Shown one piece after another: positions 47,097 to 60,100 of a stretch of 64,000 bases of DNA (position 1 is its first letter; each line of letters begins with the position of its first letter). Both the position numbers and the translations under genes were made by a program. The notes below the pieces were generated by a model. The model had not been told where the DNA came from, did not search any database, and worked only from the letters and a program-made list of their open reading frames with translations. Location: positions 220,220 to 284,219 of the forward strand of contig NC_033622.1 in the NCBI RefSeq assembly GCF_001540865.1. The letters run 5' to 3'. Origin of the DNA: Ananas comosus. Its lineage: Eukaryota > Streptophyta > Magnoliopsida > Poales > Bromeliaceae.

Positions 47097-47175
47097 GTTT
47101 TTATTTGAGAAATTGGTAACATGCTACCGCTTCATTTAATTAAATAGTAAACTTAGCTATATGGTGAGACAACTA
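47097..47175 (-). mobile_element. 3' tail segment shared with the SINE at 56470-56637
   Basis: Blocks such as GGTAACAtGCTACC and AAACTTAGCT…AACTAG (plus strand) occur in the same order as in the complete SINE. A short T-rich stretch sits on the same side, so the segment is also minus-oriented. The tRNA-like head is absent. It lies just downstream, on the minus strand, of the LINE remnant. Confidence 0.5.
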
Positions 47176-47315
47176 GGCATCTAGGAAGGGAAAGGAAAAG
47201 AAAAACGCAAAAAAGGAAGAATGAAAAAGGGGAAAAGGGGAGGAGTATAGATCCTTCACAAACACTAGTGAAAATCGACAAGAGTAGTCACACCGTCGGA
47301 CACCCATAGGAGGTG

Positions 47316-47560
47316 TTATAATACTCGAAGTTTCGCGGACTGATCCCGAACCATACGGACGTCCACTAACATCTGAATTTGCGAGTGCCTTCTCTTTTGA
47401 AAAATAAGCCTATTTCGTTCGAGCAAGGTAACCCACCAGGCGCAGGCAATTGTCGCGAGTTCCTTCGACCTAATTGAGCCTCGTCTAAGTTGACTCGACT
47501 CCCAAAGAGTATAAGCTGAAGAACTACAGTGTATTCCCTTCTTGTTGGACATTTAAGCAA
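47316..47560 (-). pseudogene. LINE ORF2 C-terminal remnant (zf-RVT-like end)
   Basis: A short minus-strand frame reads …KELATIACAWWVTLLERNRLIF…, closely resembling the W-x5-ERNxRIF segment that ends many plant LINE reverse transcriptase polyproteins. No reverse transcriptase or endonuclease core is present upstream (47560-48000), so this is a 5'-truncated or decayed copy. The assignment rests on this motif alone. Confidence 0.5.
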
Positions 47561-48016
47561 GTAATTGCAGTTAAAAAATTGACCTTTAAAACCCCCAGAG
47601 TATCGTAGTTTATCCCAGAATAACTTGTCCCCAAATTAGACACACAAAGTAAAGATGTTACCTGACCAAGTCAAAAACCTGATCTAAGCTGCAGTCCCAG
47701 AACCTGATCTGAGTAACATATCCTATTCATATGACCAAATCACTGCAGTATACAAATATATATTAATATATTGCCTAAGGTTCCTATAAATACACATCCC
47801 AGGTATATGTTGATATATTATATTATATATAATACAATGGAACACATCCAACATCCAAATCAAAACTATCCTAATGAAAATCCCCACATATCTGTACAAT
47901 TACAAACTAGCAGTTAGATCTTCCTTTTTCAATTTCCACCTCTAATTCATGAGAAATTTGCCAAAATATTGTGCTTCTTCACTTGCCGATTTGTATACTG
48001 CTGTTTCTTTTATATT

Positions 48017-51000
48017 TCATGATTCTGCAGCATCAGTTCCTGTACAATTAAAACAAAACAAATGTTGAGGCCGTACAGACCCTTTAGATGTATTTCACAC
48101 AGATTTCGTGTATAAGAAACGGGGAATAAAACAAACAGGGACTTAAATTATTGCTTTAACAAAACATTAGATGGTACCAAACACAGCTGCTAACATACGA
48201 TTGAAAAATAACAGCTGCCTCCATCATGCAAAAAATACTTAACTGGATCCAGGATATATCTCTTCGTTCTGAAATGACTGCTTAGAAAAAAGAAATATAG
48301 AAAACTGCTAACACGGAAGGGACAAAACAAGTAGAATTTGCTTTTTAGTCACAAATTTTCTAGACTAAATAGTATGGACAGAAACTTAGCTTGCAAAAGA
48401 AATACATACTCACCTTCACCATCGATGTGTTCCACGCGGGCAACAATGTGTTTCCCATAAGTGTACTTCCTTAAAGCTGGGAGATGAACTCTTATACGAT
48501 CGAGCAATACTTCCCGTTGCTTATCACTACATGTTTCTAGAATCTTCTGAACAACATAATTTGCAAATTGGTCTTTCATCATCACCTGCAATAAAACAAA
48601 AGGGAATTAACCACAACAAAAATTGTAAAATTCACAAGGAAATATAATAAGACTAGACAGCTCAACTGGCTTCAGTAAAACAACATTATGAGTGTGAGGG
48701 AGGAATGGAGGTTATCAAAATTTTCCATGATACTGAAATTGAACGTGCTTTTGAAAACATCTTCATAAGTGGAGTAATTGAGTAAGAAGAAAATTACTGA
48801 AAAGACCAGCAAAACCACTGATAATTTACTGCTTATGACTGGATTCATTGAAGCATAAACATACAGACTACAAAGGATTTGAATAAGACTATTAGAGTAG
48901 ATTATGCCCGATCAACCCCAACATACCAGTAAATTGTCATTTCCCTCTGTTTGTCCGACTATCTCGTCAATCAAGAGTTCTCTTTCTGCAGCATCACCAT
49001 GCTCCAAACACTTCTCAATAACATTAGATGCAAATTTGTTTTGGCTCATTTGTACAACCTGCCCAGCGAGTTTGCTAATAATTTGGCTCCTTTCATGCGG
49101 TTTTCCCCGCTGCAAAACATGCTGCAAGCAAAATAGTTAAGCCACATATGGCAAGTGGATCCTCTCTGCAGGAATTTTAAAGATTCCTCAACAGTTGTGC
49201 ATCAGCAATTGATTTTGTTCTTCAGAAGAAGCTCTAACTGCACTTATGGCCGTGGAAACAAAGAGAGCCATCCATTTGTTCACATTATTAAAATGTCTGA
49301 AAAAACTGTTCTAAACAAATAGTATAGTACAAGTTCTACACATTTATCTACTCATCAGAATCTCCATATATTATACTCCATTTATAGAAGTATTTTGAGT
49401 AACGGTAACAAAACAAACCGACTGTCTAAGACACTCTCCGTAATACGAACACAAGTTGTGATATAGCCTAATAATATAAGCATCACTGAAAAATAAAAAG
49501 TGAAAAAAAAAAAATAAAGAAGAAAGAGTCATAGTAGTATGCACAATGAAAGTGGCTAATATAGAACAAGATTTTCATAAGTGAATACCTCAGCACTGAC
49601 ACAGTATATTATAACAAGGGAAATAAAAAATTTCACCTGTGTAACATAATTCCCATACTGGTCTTGTGCGAGGGTACAAGCAGACTGCAAGATCTCATCA
49701 ACTATGCATTGACCCTGGGAATCCTCTGTACAATGCTCCAATACTCTCTATTGATCATCATAAATAAAAAATTCAATACACTTTTATGTAATATTAAAGG
49801 CAAATCCAGAAACTCTTCTCAAGATATTATATACTTGTATGATAAGAGTAACTACATCACCTGAATAACACGGCAACCATAGGGATGTGTAGAAAGTGAT
49901 GCAACTTGACCACGGAAAGCAGAAATAATAAAGTCAATTTTATCAGTTGGTACACATTCAATGCATTTCTGTATCACATGGTTTCCATTTTGATCACGCA
50001 CACACCGCATAACTTGTCCATCAAGCTCCCGCACGAGTTGTGTTTTCTGATCAAGTTCAATAACTTCGAGCGCCTATAGATTTAAGCAGTCAACCAGAAT
50101 TAAAGGGAGTATTATAACAACAGAGTTTGGATGCATGCAAGTCCCAGCCTGGAATATTGCATAGCTGTTGAGAAAAGATATTGCACTGGACTAATAGAAT
50201 TTTTATGAGAGCATAATCTGGGATTCTGCACCATTTAAATTAACATGAAGCAAATCAACTTAATCATTCACTTCTTAATATTTGAGTATGATAAACAAAG
50301 GATTCTCACACGTCCTAATACTGAAGTAACAAAGATATACTGCCACTAATCACCAAAGTCTTGAGCCAATAAAAAAGAACAGTTATGGGTTGAGGCCTCC
50401 ATAAAATGGGTTATTTTTGGGTAAGTTAAAAGTTGGTTCCACTATAAATGGGTCTATTCGGATTTGCCATCCTATTGGGTCACTTAAAGCACAAGTACAT
50501 AAGACATAACTGAGAACGTTAAAGGGTCGAACATCTGGTTCAAACAAATATGCTCCATTTCCAAACTTCATTTATATGCTTCATATTCTAGAATTTCCGC
50601 TATGATCATAAGAAAACAGAGAAAAGCAATCCTAATGTGAAATGTGAGATATTAATGCCAAAATGTACATTATACTCCTACAGAAAAGACCTAATTGATT
50701 CAATAGTACAAGTTGAGCCCAATTTACAAAAAGAAAGTAGTTTTTGGATACAGATAAGCATAGAAATCTATGAGAAAAATAGAACATAATAGCACATTGC
50801 TTGTGCAAGTGAACAGTATTGTTTAGAAAACTAGAATCCAGATCAATGTCCACGTTGCACCACAAAACTACTATATATATATATATTTATCAAAATTCCA
50901 TAGTACCTTCTGAATAACACGACAGCCGTACATCTGAAGACTCAATTGTAACATTTGACCAACAAGCTTATTCGCAAGTTCCCTTCTCTGATCAGGGCTC

Positions 51001-54000
51001 CCATGCTCAAAGAACTGTAAAGAGGAAAAAAAAAAAAAAACAGTTGGTCATGTTTGGTGCATAACACACCGAAGAATTTCTTTAGAAGGACGACACATCT
51101 TTTAACGCAAGAATGCAATATTTAAATATAGAAGTCAACAATAATAGCTGTTAACACATTTCTTTGATCAGTACACCTTTTGAATCACATAATTCCCAAA
51201 CACGTCGGTCATTAATGTTGAAGCATGAGGAAGGACTTCTTGAAAAACAGATGCTTTCTCTTCTGCACTGCAGTTTTCTAATTTCTGCTGGATGAATCGG
51301 CTGCCATGTTGGTCAGCGCTGGTAACAAGAAAGTGCAGAAAAAAAAATCAATCCTCCTCACAAATGAGGATTTCAAACAATAAGAATTTGAAATGAACCA
51401 CATAAGTACATAGCCAACTGACCTGAATTCTACAATACGCCCAGCAATATCAGATAGCTCAAACCTACGAGTTCTATTGGACTTCAGCTCATCCAAGAAA
51501 GAGCAGGGTTTCTGATCATCAAGCTTTTCGCGCCCTCGCTGTCCCTGCCATCCTGAAGGAGAAGGCACATTCCTTGAAGAATTAGGCTGCAATCTCATAG
51601 TGTCAGTTCTCCTTCCTGGATAGCTTGTTCCGGGCATTGGTGACCCCGGATATACAGGACTGGACAATGAAGCAGAGGGATATTGGGTCAGAACTCCCAT
51701 ATATGCAGTAGTCCCCGGATGATTTGAGACGAAAGCTCCTCCCTTTCTACCACTTGGAATATTAGTGCTTCCACTTCTTGGAAAATGAGGCCTCTGATCA
51801 GGTGAATATGTAGCAGAAGATGGTGGAATTTTCTGGGGATCAAAATTATCATTAATATTTCCCATCATGCTAGCCCTAGGCACCATTGTGCTGGCACCAG
51901 GATATGCACTGAAAGAAGGCTGCTGAAAGTACATCGGGTCGGCAATGGGAGGTTGCGTGGGTATCCCGAATTGCCCATAGAACTTATATGGCTGCATGAG
52001 TTCAGCTCCAGCAGTAAGATTTCCACTATTTACAGGAAAACCAGATGTTCTACCAGTGATGTTAGGGCTAAGAGGATTATCAAGAAGCATGGGAACAGAA
52101 CTCTGCGGAGGATACCCAGGGATAACTTGTGGAACAAATGGGGCATTCAGAGCATAACCGCCAATTTGATATTGTGGAGGGTAAAAGCCAAGCGGTTGAA
52201 GATTCGGATAAAATGGATTTCCATAAGCACTTGTTGTGTAGAGCGGAGCTGTAATGCCGGTCGACTGCATTACTGGTTGTATGTCGACAGGGGATAATTT
52301 TATATGAGGTTGGGACAAGCTATCCAAAATGGCAACATGAGGATTCATCTGAGAATGATCACCCTGAACTTGAACTGAAGAGCCTTGCTGGAATAACATA
52401 TGCTTAATATGATCATTGTGCTCATTGGAACTTATCTTCAAGTTCTTCATTTCAGAGACAACACTGCCAAGTTCATTACCAAAATTTCCATCTACCGCAT
52501 TTGACTTTCCTTTTAGAGAAAGTCCAGGTTGCATAACCAAAGTTCCCCCAGAGCCAACAACTGATGTCGTTCGACCAGGTTTAGGTGTATGTGAACGAAC
52601 AGACACAGAAGATGTATTTGACTCTACAGACCTACTACGCATGCTCAGTGAAGAACACTGTAAAGGGCTGATGCAAGAAGAGGCAGTTGTTTCTTCAGTT
52701 GAGTCAGTATTGGAAGGATGAGAGCAGTTATCATATGCAGGTGACGGAGTCCGAGTAAAATTGTCCTAAAAGAAATTACAAAACCCAAAAACAAGACACT
52801 ACCAGTTAAAATTAAGTTTAACAAATATTGTATACCTGTGACAAAAGGCTCTCTCTAGTGAACAACAAAATGCAATTCTAGCGAACAACTTATTTCCTTG
52901 AAACTAATCATATGAAATCATAATCGTATGACTTTCTAAAAGAGATAATAAGCACCATCAGTAAGTAGATAATTAAAAGCATGTCATTTTGTAGTAACCA
53001 GATATACATATCTACAAATGCACTCAAATTTGTCCGTAGTTGATTCGTTATGTAGTCAAATTTCACTTTACTCGAAGATTTTGATTGTTTTAACAGAATT
53101 TAAGTTCCACTCAACGCCACATGAAGGCATATGAAGTTAAATCAACCAATTTAGCAAATCATTTGTTTGTTTTTCACATGCCTACTGCATATTTAATAAA
53201 TTATGCTGACTTTGCATATACAAAGAATAGATTTACACCGAGAACATTATTTAATTCTAAGACTTTTATTACTACATTGAAGTACCTAATTTATATTCTA
53301 TGATCTTGGAGCTGCAAAGATTACGACTTAAAACATAAAATACAAGTTTGGAGAAAGTTTTCCACTCTTAAACAGTGATTTCCATTCTACACAGGTTGAT
53401 AGAAGTTTCATAGCAAAACCATAAAAACTTTGGAATAATATTTGATTAAAACAACATATCCATACCTACAAATGCACTCAAATTTGTTCCTTTGCTTTCT
53501 GTTTCAGTTTCAATTTTAGATTTCGATACTGTTTATAATTCTTTCTTTAACATTTCTTTGGCTGAACATTAATCACACAGACCTCGGCTGAAGCCGAGGT
53601 ATTGAACCATCTGGGGTGACATTGGTTTAGAACTTCACATGCATTCCGCTTCCATAGTTACTAGTGAAACTTACCTCATAAAAACAACATGGAGAGAAAA
53701 GAGACAAATCTTCCGAATGGCAATAGTGCTCGCTATTTATCAACACGAAACGGACAAATACACTTATATAGAAAGCACACAATCTTAATAAAACATGAGA
53801 AAATTACCAATCATATAAAAGCCTACCTGCACAAAATCAACGAGACTGTTGCGATGACCTTCCAAACCGGGCATGCACTGCTCAGATACAAACTGGACGT
53901 TGTCCGCTGCATGGCCGCTTGATTCCAACCTAGGAGACCTATCATCTTCGGATTCTTCCTTATGGGTAGAGAGAACAGATCGCGATACAAAAGAATGTCC

Positions 54001-54471
54001 CTTACTACTATCATCAAAAGAACCCGCTCTCCAGTTATTCCCAACTTTTCCAAGCTGATGCATCAATCGTCGTCCCTCTCGTGAGATTAGAGGCGGCGGA
54101 AGCCTAGGGTTTAAGTTACCCTTGGACAAGTAGTGTTGTACATATGCTGGATCAGAACGCAGCTGCTCTTCATATTCATAATTTGCAGTTGAACTGCTCA
54201 AGTTTCCGAAATTGGAATCAAAGCTAGTGGTTCTCTGGCCTATGAGATTGCTAAGTGCAGCTAAGGACCCTTCCATGGTAGGCGGTGCACTCCCGCTTCT
54301 ATTAGGGATTGTGTTCCTCCAGGTATCATATATTCTGTCACTACTTGACTGAAACAACTCTTCTCCAGCTAGATTACTCGAAGACGAATTGAATCCCAAA
54401 GCATCCTTACTCACAGGCCAGCTCCTTCCTCCAGTACTTCCTATTAGTCTCACAGGATTCTCCATTGCCAT
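48017..54471 (-). CDS. Pumilio-family RNA-binding protein (PUF), 9 exons, 983 aa
   Basis: Exons in transcript order: 54471-53827, 52765-51423, 51318-51177, 51014-50907, 50073-49861, 49747-49637, 49121-48927, 48585-48414, 48039-48017. All are GT-AG and phase closes. PUF proteins bind 3' UTRs and repress or destabilise mRNAs in the cytoplasm. The first ~640 residues are Ser/Pro/Gly-rich and disordered. The start MAMENPVRL resembles APUM5-type more than APUM1-type proteins, but this is tentative. Eight PUF repeats follow, with recognition residues S669/R670/Q673, N705/Y706/Q709, C741/R742/Q745, N777/H778/Q781, C813/R814/Q817, N850/Y851/Q854, S886/N887/E890 and N928/Y929/Q932. This is the canonical Pumilio code, predicting UGUANAUA. 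A tiny last exon encodes the terminal TDAAES. Confidence 0.94.
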
Positions 54472-55444
54472 TATACTTCAGCAGAGATGCTCACAAAGTT
54501 CTACAGCTTTGATCTCTTAAAAACAATATCTTTTCACTTTCACCAAGGGGATCTCTCGTTTGTGAGGGTCCTTTTGCTGAAATGGAATATGTGAAGAAAT
54601 ATTGTATAAATTCTAAAGTTCAATTGCATTTAATCGGATTAATCAGAATATTATATTTCCCATTCTCTAATGGCGCAGTCGAAAAACAAAATCGTGATGA
54701 ATTATGGGTAAAAAAAGCATAGAACTACAGTACAGCCAGAAAAGAGGTACCTATATCACAATTAAGCAACAATTACTGGCAAACAACATTTTCGTGATGT
54801 AAAATTATAACTAGATAGGATGACAAAGTGTTCAAGATTAAAAATTACCACCGCAGAAGAAGAAGAAGATAGTGATGGACGAAGCTTTTAGAACATGAAA
54901 GATAAGATCCTGTAGATAAGTAAGAGCTCAAACTAATCAAAGATGCATCTTTTAACTCAAAATAACTGCTATTTCCTCAAAGAAATCAAACAATCATCTA
55001 TATATACGTAGAAATCACGCGCCTCCCGAGATCAAAATGCCAAAATTGCACAAAACAAGCCCATTTTTGGGGGTAAAAAAGATGCTCAAAACACCGAAAA
55101 CCCAAAGAAAACCCAGGCGCTAAAGCATCAAACCCTAACAAAAACCCTCAAAAAACAAGGACTAAACAACACGCAAAACCCCCAATTTCGACCCCCAACG
55201 CTTGAGAAACCCCACATCGATTCCGACAATCCTGAGCCGATTCCAAAACCCTAAACCGATCACATCGCATCGAATCAAAACGCTCCAAGAAAGGGGCAAA
55301 AGAGAGGGGGGTTTCCTCACCTGCTCCTGAGTCGCGATCGCAACCCTAGGGTCCCCCCACGAACCCCCGACGGCGCGATCGCGAGGGTTTTTGATCGATT
55401 TTTTCCAGTAAAATTCGAACGAAAACGAAAGGGAAAAAGGTCGT

Positions 55445-55471
55445 AGAGAGAGAGAGAGGAGAGAGAAAGAG
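55445..55471 (+). repeat. GA-rich tract in the Pumilio 5' leader
   Basis: An imperfect (AG)n run (CT on the transcribed strand) lies in the presumed non-coding first exon of the Pumilio gene. Confidence 0.75.
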
Positions 55472-56469
55472 GTCGTCGTCCTCTCGACCCTGAGTTTCTT
55501 TCTCGGCTCGAGCCCCGAGACCTCGCTTCTAAAACCCCCAACCTGGAGGATTCTTCGCTGAACCTGGTTCAACCACGTCAGCATATAGACCATGCCAGCA
55601 ACTCTGTAGCATTTTAAATTATATATTATATAATAATATAATATAATGCTTAATTTTTTTTTTCTAATTTTAAATAAAAATGGCTTGATTTTAGTTAGAA
55701 CTTAACCAAATATTTTATTATTTTGTACTGAAAATTCAGGTGGAATTGGCCCCCGGTCTACGGTGACGTGGCGCATCCGGTCCACCGAGATTTTCTATCT
55801 CCTGGGAAATTTCTGCTGGGTGAAGTATCGTGAAATGACGGAAATGCCCCTCCCGTGTCCGTCCGTTGCTCTTTGGGAGCACCCAGAAGAATCCGCTGAT
55901 GTGCGACACACGGGGTTTCATCTGAACCGTAGAATCAGAAGATTCTGGTGATCGTACGGCCGGTAGAGAGAGGACAGCGCGACACACGGTAAGAATAGGG
56001 TGTACCGGCGTTGGCGCAAGCGACCGTGACGCTCGACTTTATTAATGCCTTGGGCTGAAGCTGCTTCCGAAATGACATTTATGCCCTCCATACTTTCAAT
56101 AATGACACTTGAGTCCCCTTCGCTATGTTGCTTTTTTATTATTATTATTGTCACTATCTAACTTTGAGCTATTTACAACGTCCGTCACGTCACTTGAAAT
56201 TTTAACTCCCATGCACAATTACAGTGTTAACTAATTAAAACAAAAGATTAGCCTCTAAGATAACGTAATTAAATAATAATATCATATAGTATAGAATTGC
56301 TATTTGCGAAGATCAATTGGCTATTCGATTATATTCCCCAATTTGAATTCAAAAAGAGATAATATTTTTTAGTAGATACAGGAATATTTTACCAGTTAAA
56401 TACTATGTATGCGTTCCTGCCTAACTTACGATAGTGCACTATGTTTCATAAAATATGCACTCTAATCTT

Positions 56470-56637
56470 TTTTTTTTTTATATTTTTCTTTAGAGATAGG
56501 TAACACACTACCTGTTTCGTTTATTTCATTTAGAAATAAACTTAGCTAGAAATGTAAATCAACTAGAATTCGAACTTGGATCTCAGGTACCAACCACGAA
56601 GTCCTTTGCCACTTACTCTAGGGACGGTCGGTAATAC
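56470..56637 (-). mobile_element. Full-length tRNA-derived SINE with 13-bp target duplication
   Basis: On the minus strand the element has a pol III A-box-like TAGAGTAAGTGG (56620-56609), a B-box-like AGTTCGAATTC (56576-56566) and a tRNA-like head. A tRNA-unrelated body follows, ending in an A-rich tail, seen as the T run after 56469 on the plus strand. It is flanked by an exact 13-bp duplication GCACTCTAATCTT (56457-56469 and 56638-56650). The duplication and tail orientation show retroposition. Confidence 0.85.
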
Positions 56638-57178
56638 GCACTCTAATCTTATCTATCAAACTGAAGTGGCCTTTATACTATAGCTGCAATTCAAGATCTG
56701 TGCAGCATCACGTAATATAGCTTTTAACGACCACGTCGGCGTGTCATATAATTTCCTTTTTTTTAACCCGCGCGATACAACGAATCGATAATTAAAAAAA
56801 AAGTAAAAAATACCGACCAAAAAAGAAAAAAACGGTGATGAAAAAAATAATGGTAAAGGATGAAATGTACTTAGTGGTGAACGAAGATAATAGCTGAAGG
56901 AAGAAGAAAAGGAAGAGGAAGGACTTGAGCTGATTCGAGTTGGAATCCACACTCAATAATGAAGGAAAAATTACCATGTGATAATTTTAGAAAAAATAAT
57001 GTATAAATATAGAAGATAGATGGATATTGTTGGAGAGATAAAGATAGTTTAATATGTTGTATACTAAAATTAATAATAAGTAGAAAGAGAAATAACTAAA
57101 TTTCTATTTATAAGGGGACAAAAAGGCGAAGGAAAACGAAAAAAAAAAAGAAAAAAGAAAAAGGGGGGGCGGCTAAAT

Positions 57179-60100
57179 TTACGAATCTGCCACTCCGGCG
57201 CACCGCTTGAGCAGGGCGTCGTGGCGCTCGGCGGAGTCGGCGGCGAAGTCCGCGAGCGAGCCCGCCGCCGCCGACATCCCCGCGCAGAGCACCCTTCCCG
57301 CCATCTCCGCCGCCAACCCCCTCCCCTCCGCCGCCGCCGCCGCCGCCGGAGAATTTTCCGGCGAGCCCACCACCACGNGGCGATCGACCCGATCCCCGCC
57401 GCGAAGAAGTCGAGCCCGTCCATCGCCCCCGCCTCGCTCGCCGCCTCCAGGACCCGCGACCAGTGCACGCACGCCGCGAACGCCGCCGGGGGCGGCGGCG
57501 CCGCCGCACCGTCGCCGGAGGCGGCGGAGCAGCAGCGGAGGGACCAGGAGGAGAGGGCGCGCGCGTAGGAGCGCTGGGCGGAGATCCACGCGGCGAGGGC
57601 GGAGCGCCATGCTCGGAGCTCCGCCTCTAGGGCAACGGCGGCGGCGGCGGCGGCGCTCGGCGGAGGGGGAAAGGCAAAGGAGAAGGAGGAGGAGGAGAAG
57701 AAGAGGGGCTTGGCCTCGTCTATAATGCGCCGTTGAATGCGGTGGCACTCCGCCATTGTCCTCCACATCCTCGCTAACCTGCGTCGGAGACAAAAGCAAA
57801 AAGAGAAGAGGTTACTAACACTACTGGTGATCTCTTTCTTTTCTACAGCAATCAAAATTAACAACTCATTAGATGATCTATTTGATTACGTAACATATTT
57901 TTGGATCTATTCGAAGGTTATAGTAACAAAGTGCAAGAATTTTACTGAATGAAATACCAACTGCAAATAAATGACATTGTGATTATCTCTACTCATGTCA
58001 GATATCTCATTTGTTTGTAATAGTTTGCTACATTTTTATTAGGTTATTGTGTTGCCTCATATTCACATGCTTGATTCTACTATTGGCAGTTTAAAAAGGA
58101 AAAAGAATGACTCTTATCTACAATAAAATGCTTCTGCATAGTTTGCTTTTCAGTAAAACAACTTCTACGATTGATTTGACGTAAAAAGTGAACATTGTAA
58201 TAGATTATCTCTTAATTCTAGCCATAGACAGTTTTACGAAAAAAGTAGAGTAGGAACATACCCTTGTATCAATTCCATAAGCTGCGGGTGCAACTCCTCG
58301 TCCCTTAAAACCTCGATCCTTTTCGACACGGATTGAACCGAGTGTATCGACACTTTTAATCGGGTATGTAGGTCTCTTATGGCTGCTCTGGCTTTATCAA
58401 CAGCACCAGGTTCTCCCCCATTCGCATCTAGGCTCCTCAGCTGCTTCAGTTTCTTCTCGTATGCTATTCTTGTTCGCTCGCCGGCCTAAACAGGAAAAGC
58501 ACGTTAAAATTCATTGCAAAACATCAGAGATCTAGAGCTCCTTTTCTATTGAAGAGACGGCCCACATTTGGTTTTTTGCAGAAACATTTCTTTTTTTCTA
58601 TTTCGCAACTTTAGCTCATGTTCTAAGTCTTAAGACCACGATGCAAATTTTTATGGTCAATGCATAGTTTTCAAAAATATGCCGCTGTAAATCAAAATTT
58701 TTGCGTCATGGCTTTTGCAGATCGGCAGTTTGGTTCTAGAAGTTGAAAATTGAGCTAAAGTTACAAACCTGAGGAGACTATCACGTTTTCGCATATTCAT
58801 AAAACAAAAGTATTCTTTTCTCTTCTTCTTTTTTTTTTTTTTTTTCTGTTGCGTAAAAAGGCCTTGATTCTGACTTACTATTAAGGTTTACCTTTACTTC
58901 CTCATATAGTTTCCTCTCCCATACATACAATCTATCTAAAGTTGATTGGTGGCTCCCAGATATCATGCAAGAGTCGTCGGAGTAACTGCTACTGCTCTCG
59001 TAGCCATCATCTCTTGAGCTGGACGAAGTGTGAAAGAATCTCGAAGATGATGATCGAGACGAAGCCGATCGGATCAATGCAATAGGGTTCATCATTTTCA
59101 CTGCGTGTTGATGAAGAACAAGTTAAGCGGGTTCAAAGAAAAGCTATCAAAGCATTTAACTGTAAAATTTCAGGTAAATCGCATCGGAGGCACTCGAATT
59201 TTTATGCTATTTTAGTTCATCCCGAACTTTGCAATGCTATAATTGGGTCCCTAACTTTTGCATGCTGTTGCAGATTTATCTTTTCTGTGTAATTCCCATG
59301 TTAGTTTGGATGGAACTGTCCACATAAGCACCACATAGGTGTCACATAAGTGACAATTCGGCTTCACATTTGTGTGTTGGGATTTTATTCATTTAGGCGG
59401 CAGGTAAATAGCAATTACCTGGTACCTAAATGGTCATTTCCATCCGATTTAACAGTCAGCATAGTAGATAAATTTGCAACAACTAAAAAGTTGGAACCAA
59501 ATTGAACAATTCGTCCTAAATATTACAAAATTTGTTTGGTTTCTAGCATCAAAATCCATGAATATACCAGCAAGTTCGCTTGAATTTGACGAATACTGAG
59601 CTCTACTCGCCTCCAACATCACTGAAACCTCGTGAGCAGCATCGCAGATCCTCATAAACTGTTCCTCAATTCTCTTCACAACCTCTTTAATACTTGTTGG
59701 CCTCCGATTCAAATACACAGTAAAACCGGGAGTTTCTTCTCCGCCTCCTCTGCTTACCACCACATCCTTCTCTTTCTTAATGTTGACTTCCACCCCCTCG
59801 CTTTCTTTCGACACTTCAACACTCTGCACACCTCTGGACCGAAATTCCTTCACTACTTGCTTTGTGTTGTTAGCGTGAAATTTATCTTCAGAAGGATTCT
59901 CATTAGCCTCAAATTTCACTTTGTCGTTTTTGACATCTATCTCGACAAATTCTTCTTCCTGTTGTTCTTCTTGTTGTTCTTCCGCTTCCTGTTCTTCGTC
60001 GGTTACTTCCTCTTCAAGCTCGGGAATCCCTTCTTCCTCTCTGACTTGCCTGAGCCTCGCGAGGTCATCGTCATCTAGAGCTCTCTCATAGCTGCTCAAA

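Larger units (their letters stand above)
54472..57178. other. Pumilio 5' leader/promoter and spacer to the DUF630/632 gene
   Basis: About 54472-55560 (minus) looks like a leader containing an intron. A GC-rich non-coding exon ends at a donor GGAGCAG/GTGAGG near 55321 and carries a GA/CT tract (55445-55471) and ACCCTA motifs. From 55600 the DNA is AT-rich with a GC-richer block at 55740-56040, then the SINE at 56470-56637, then the probable 3' UTR of the next gene. No gene was found. Confidence 0.65.

Noticed and set aside
59632..60078. 148-codon plus frame rich in Phe/Leu
   Set aside because: It is antisense to the Glu-rich acidic tract of the DUF630/632 protein.
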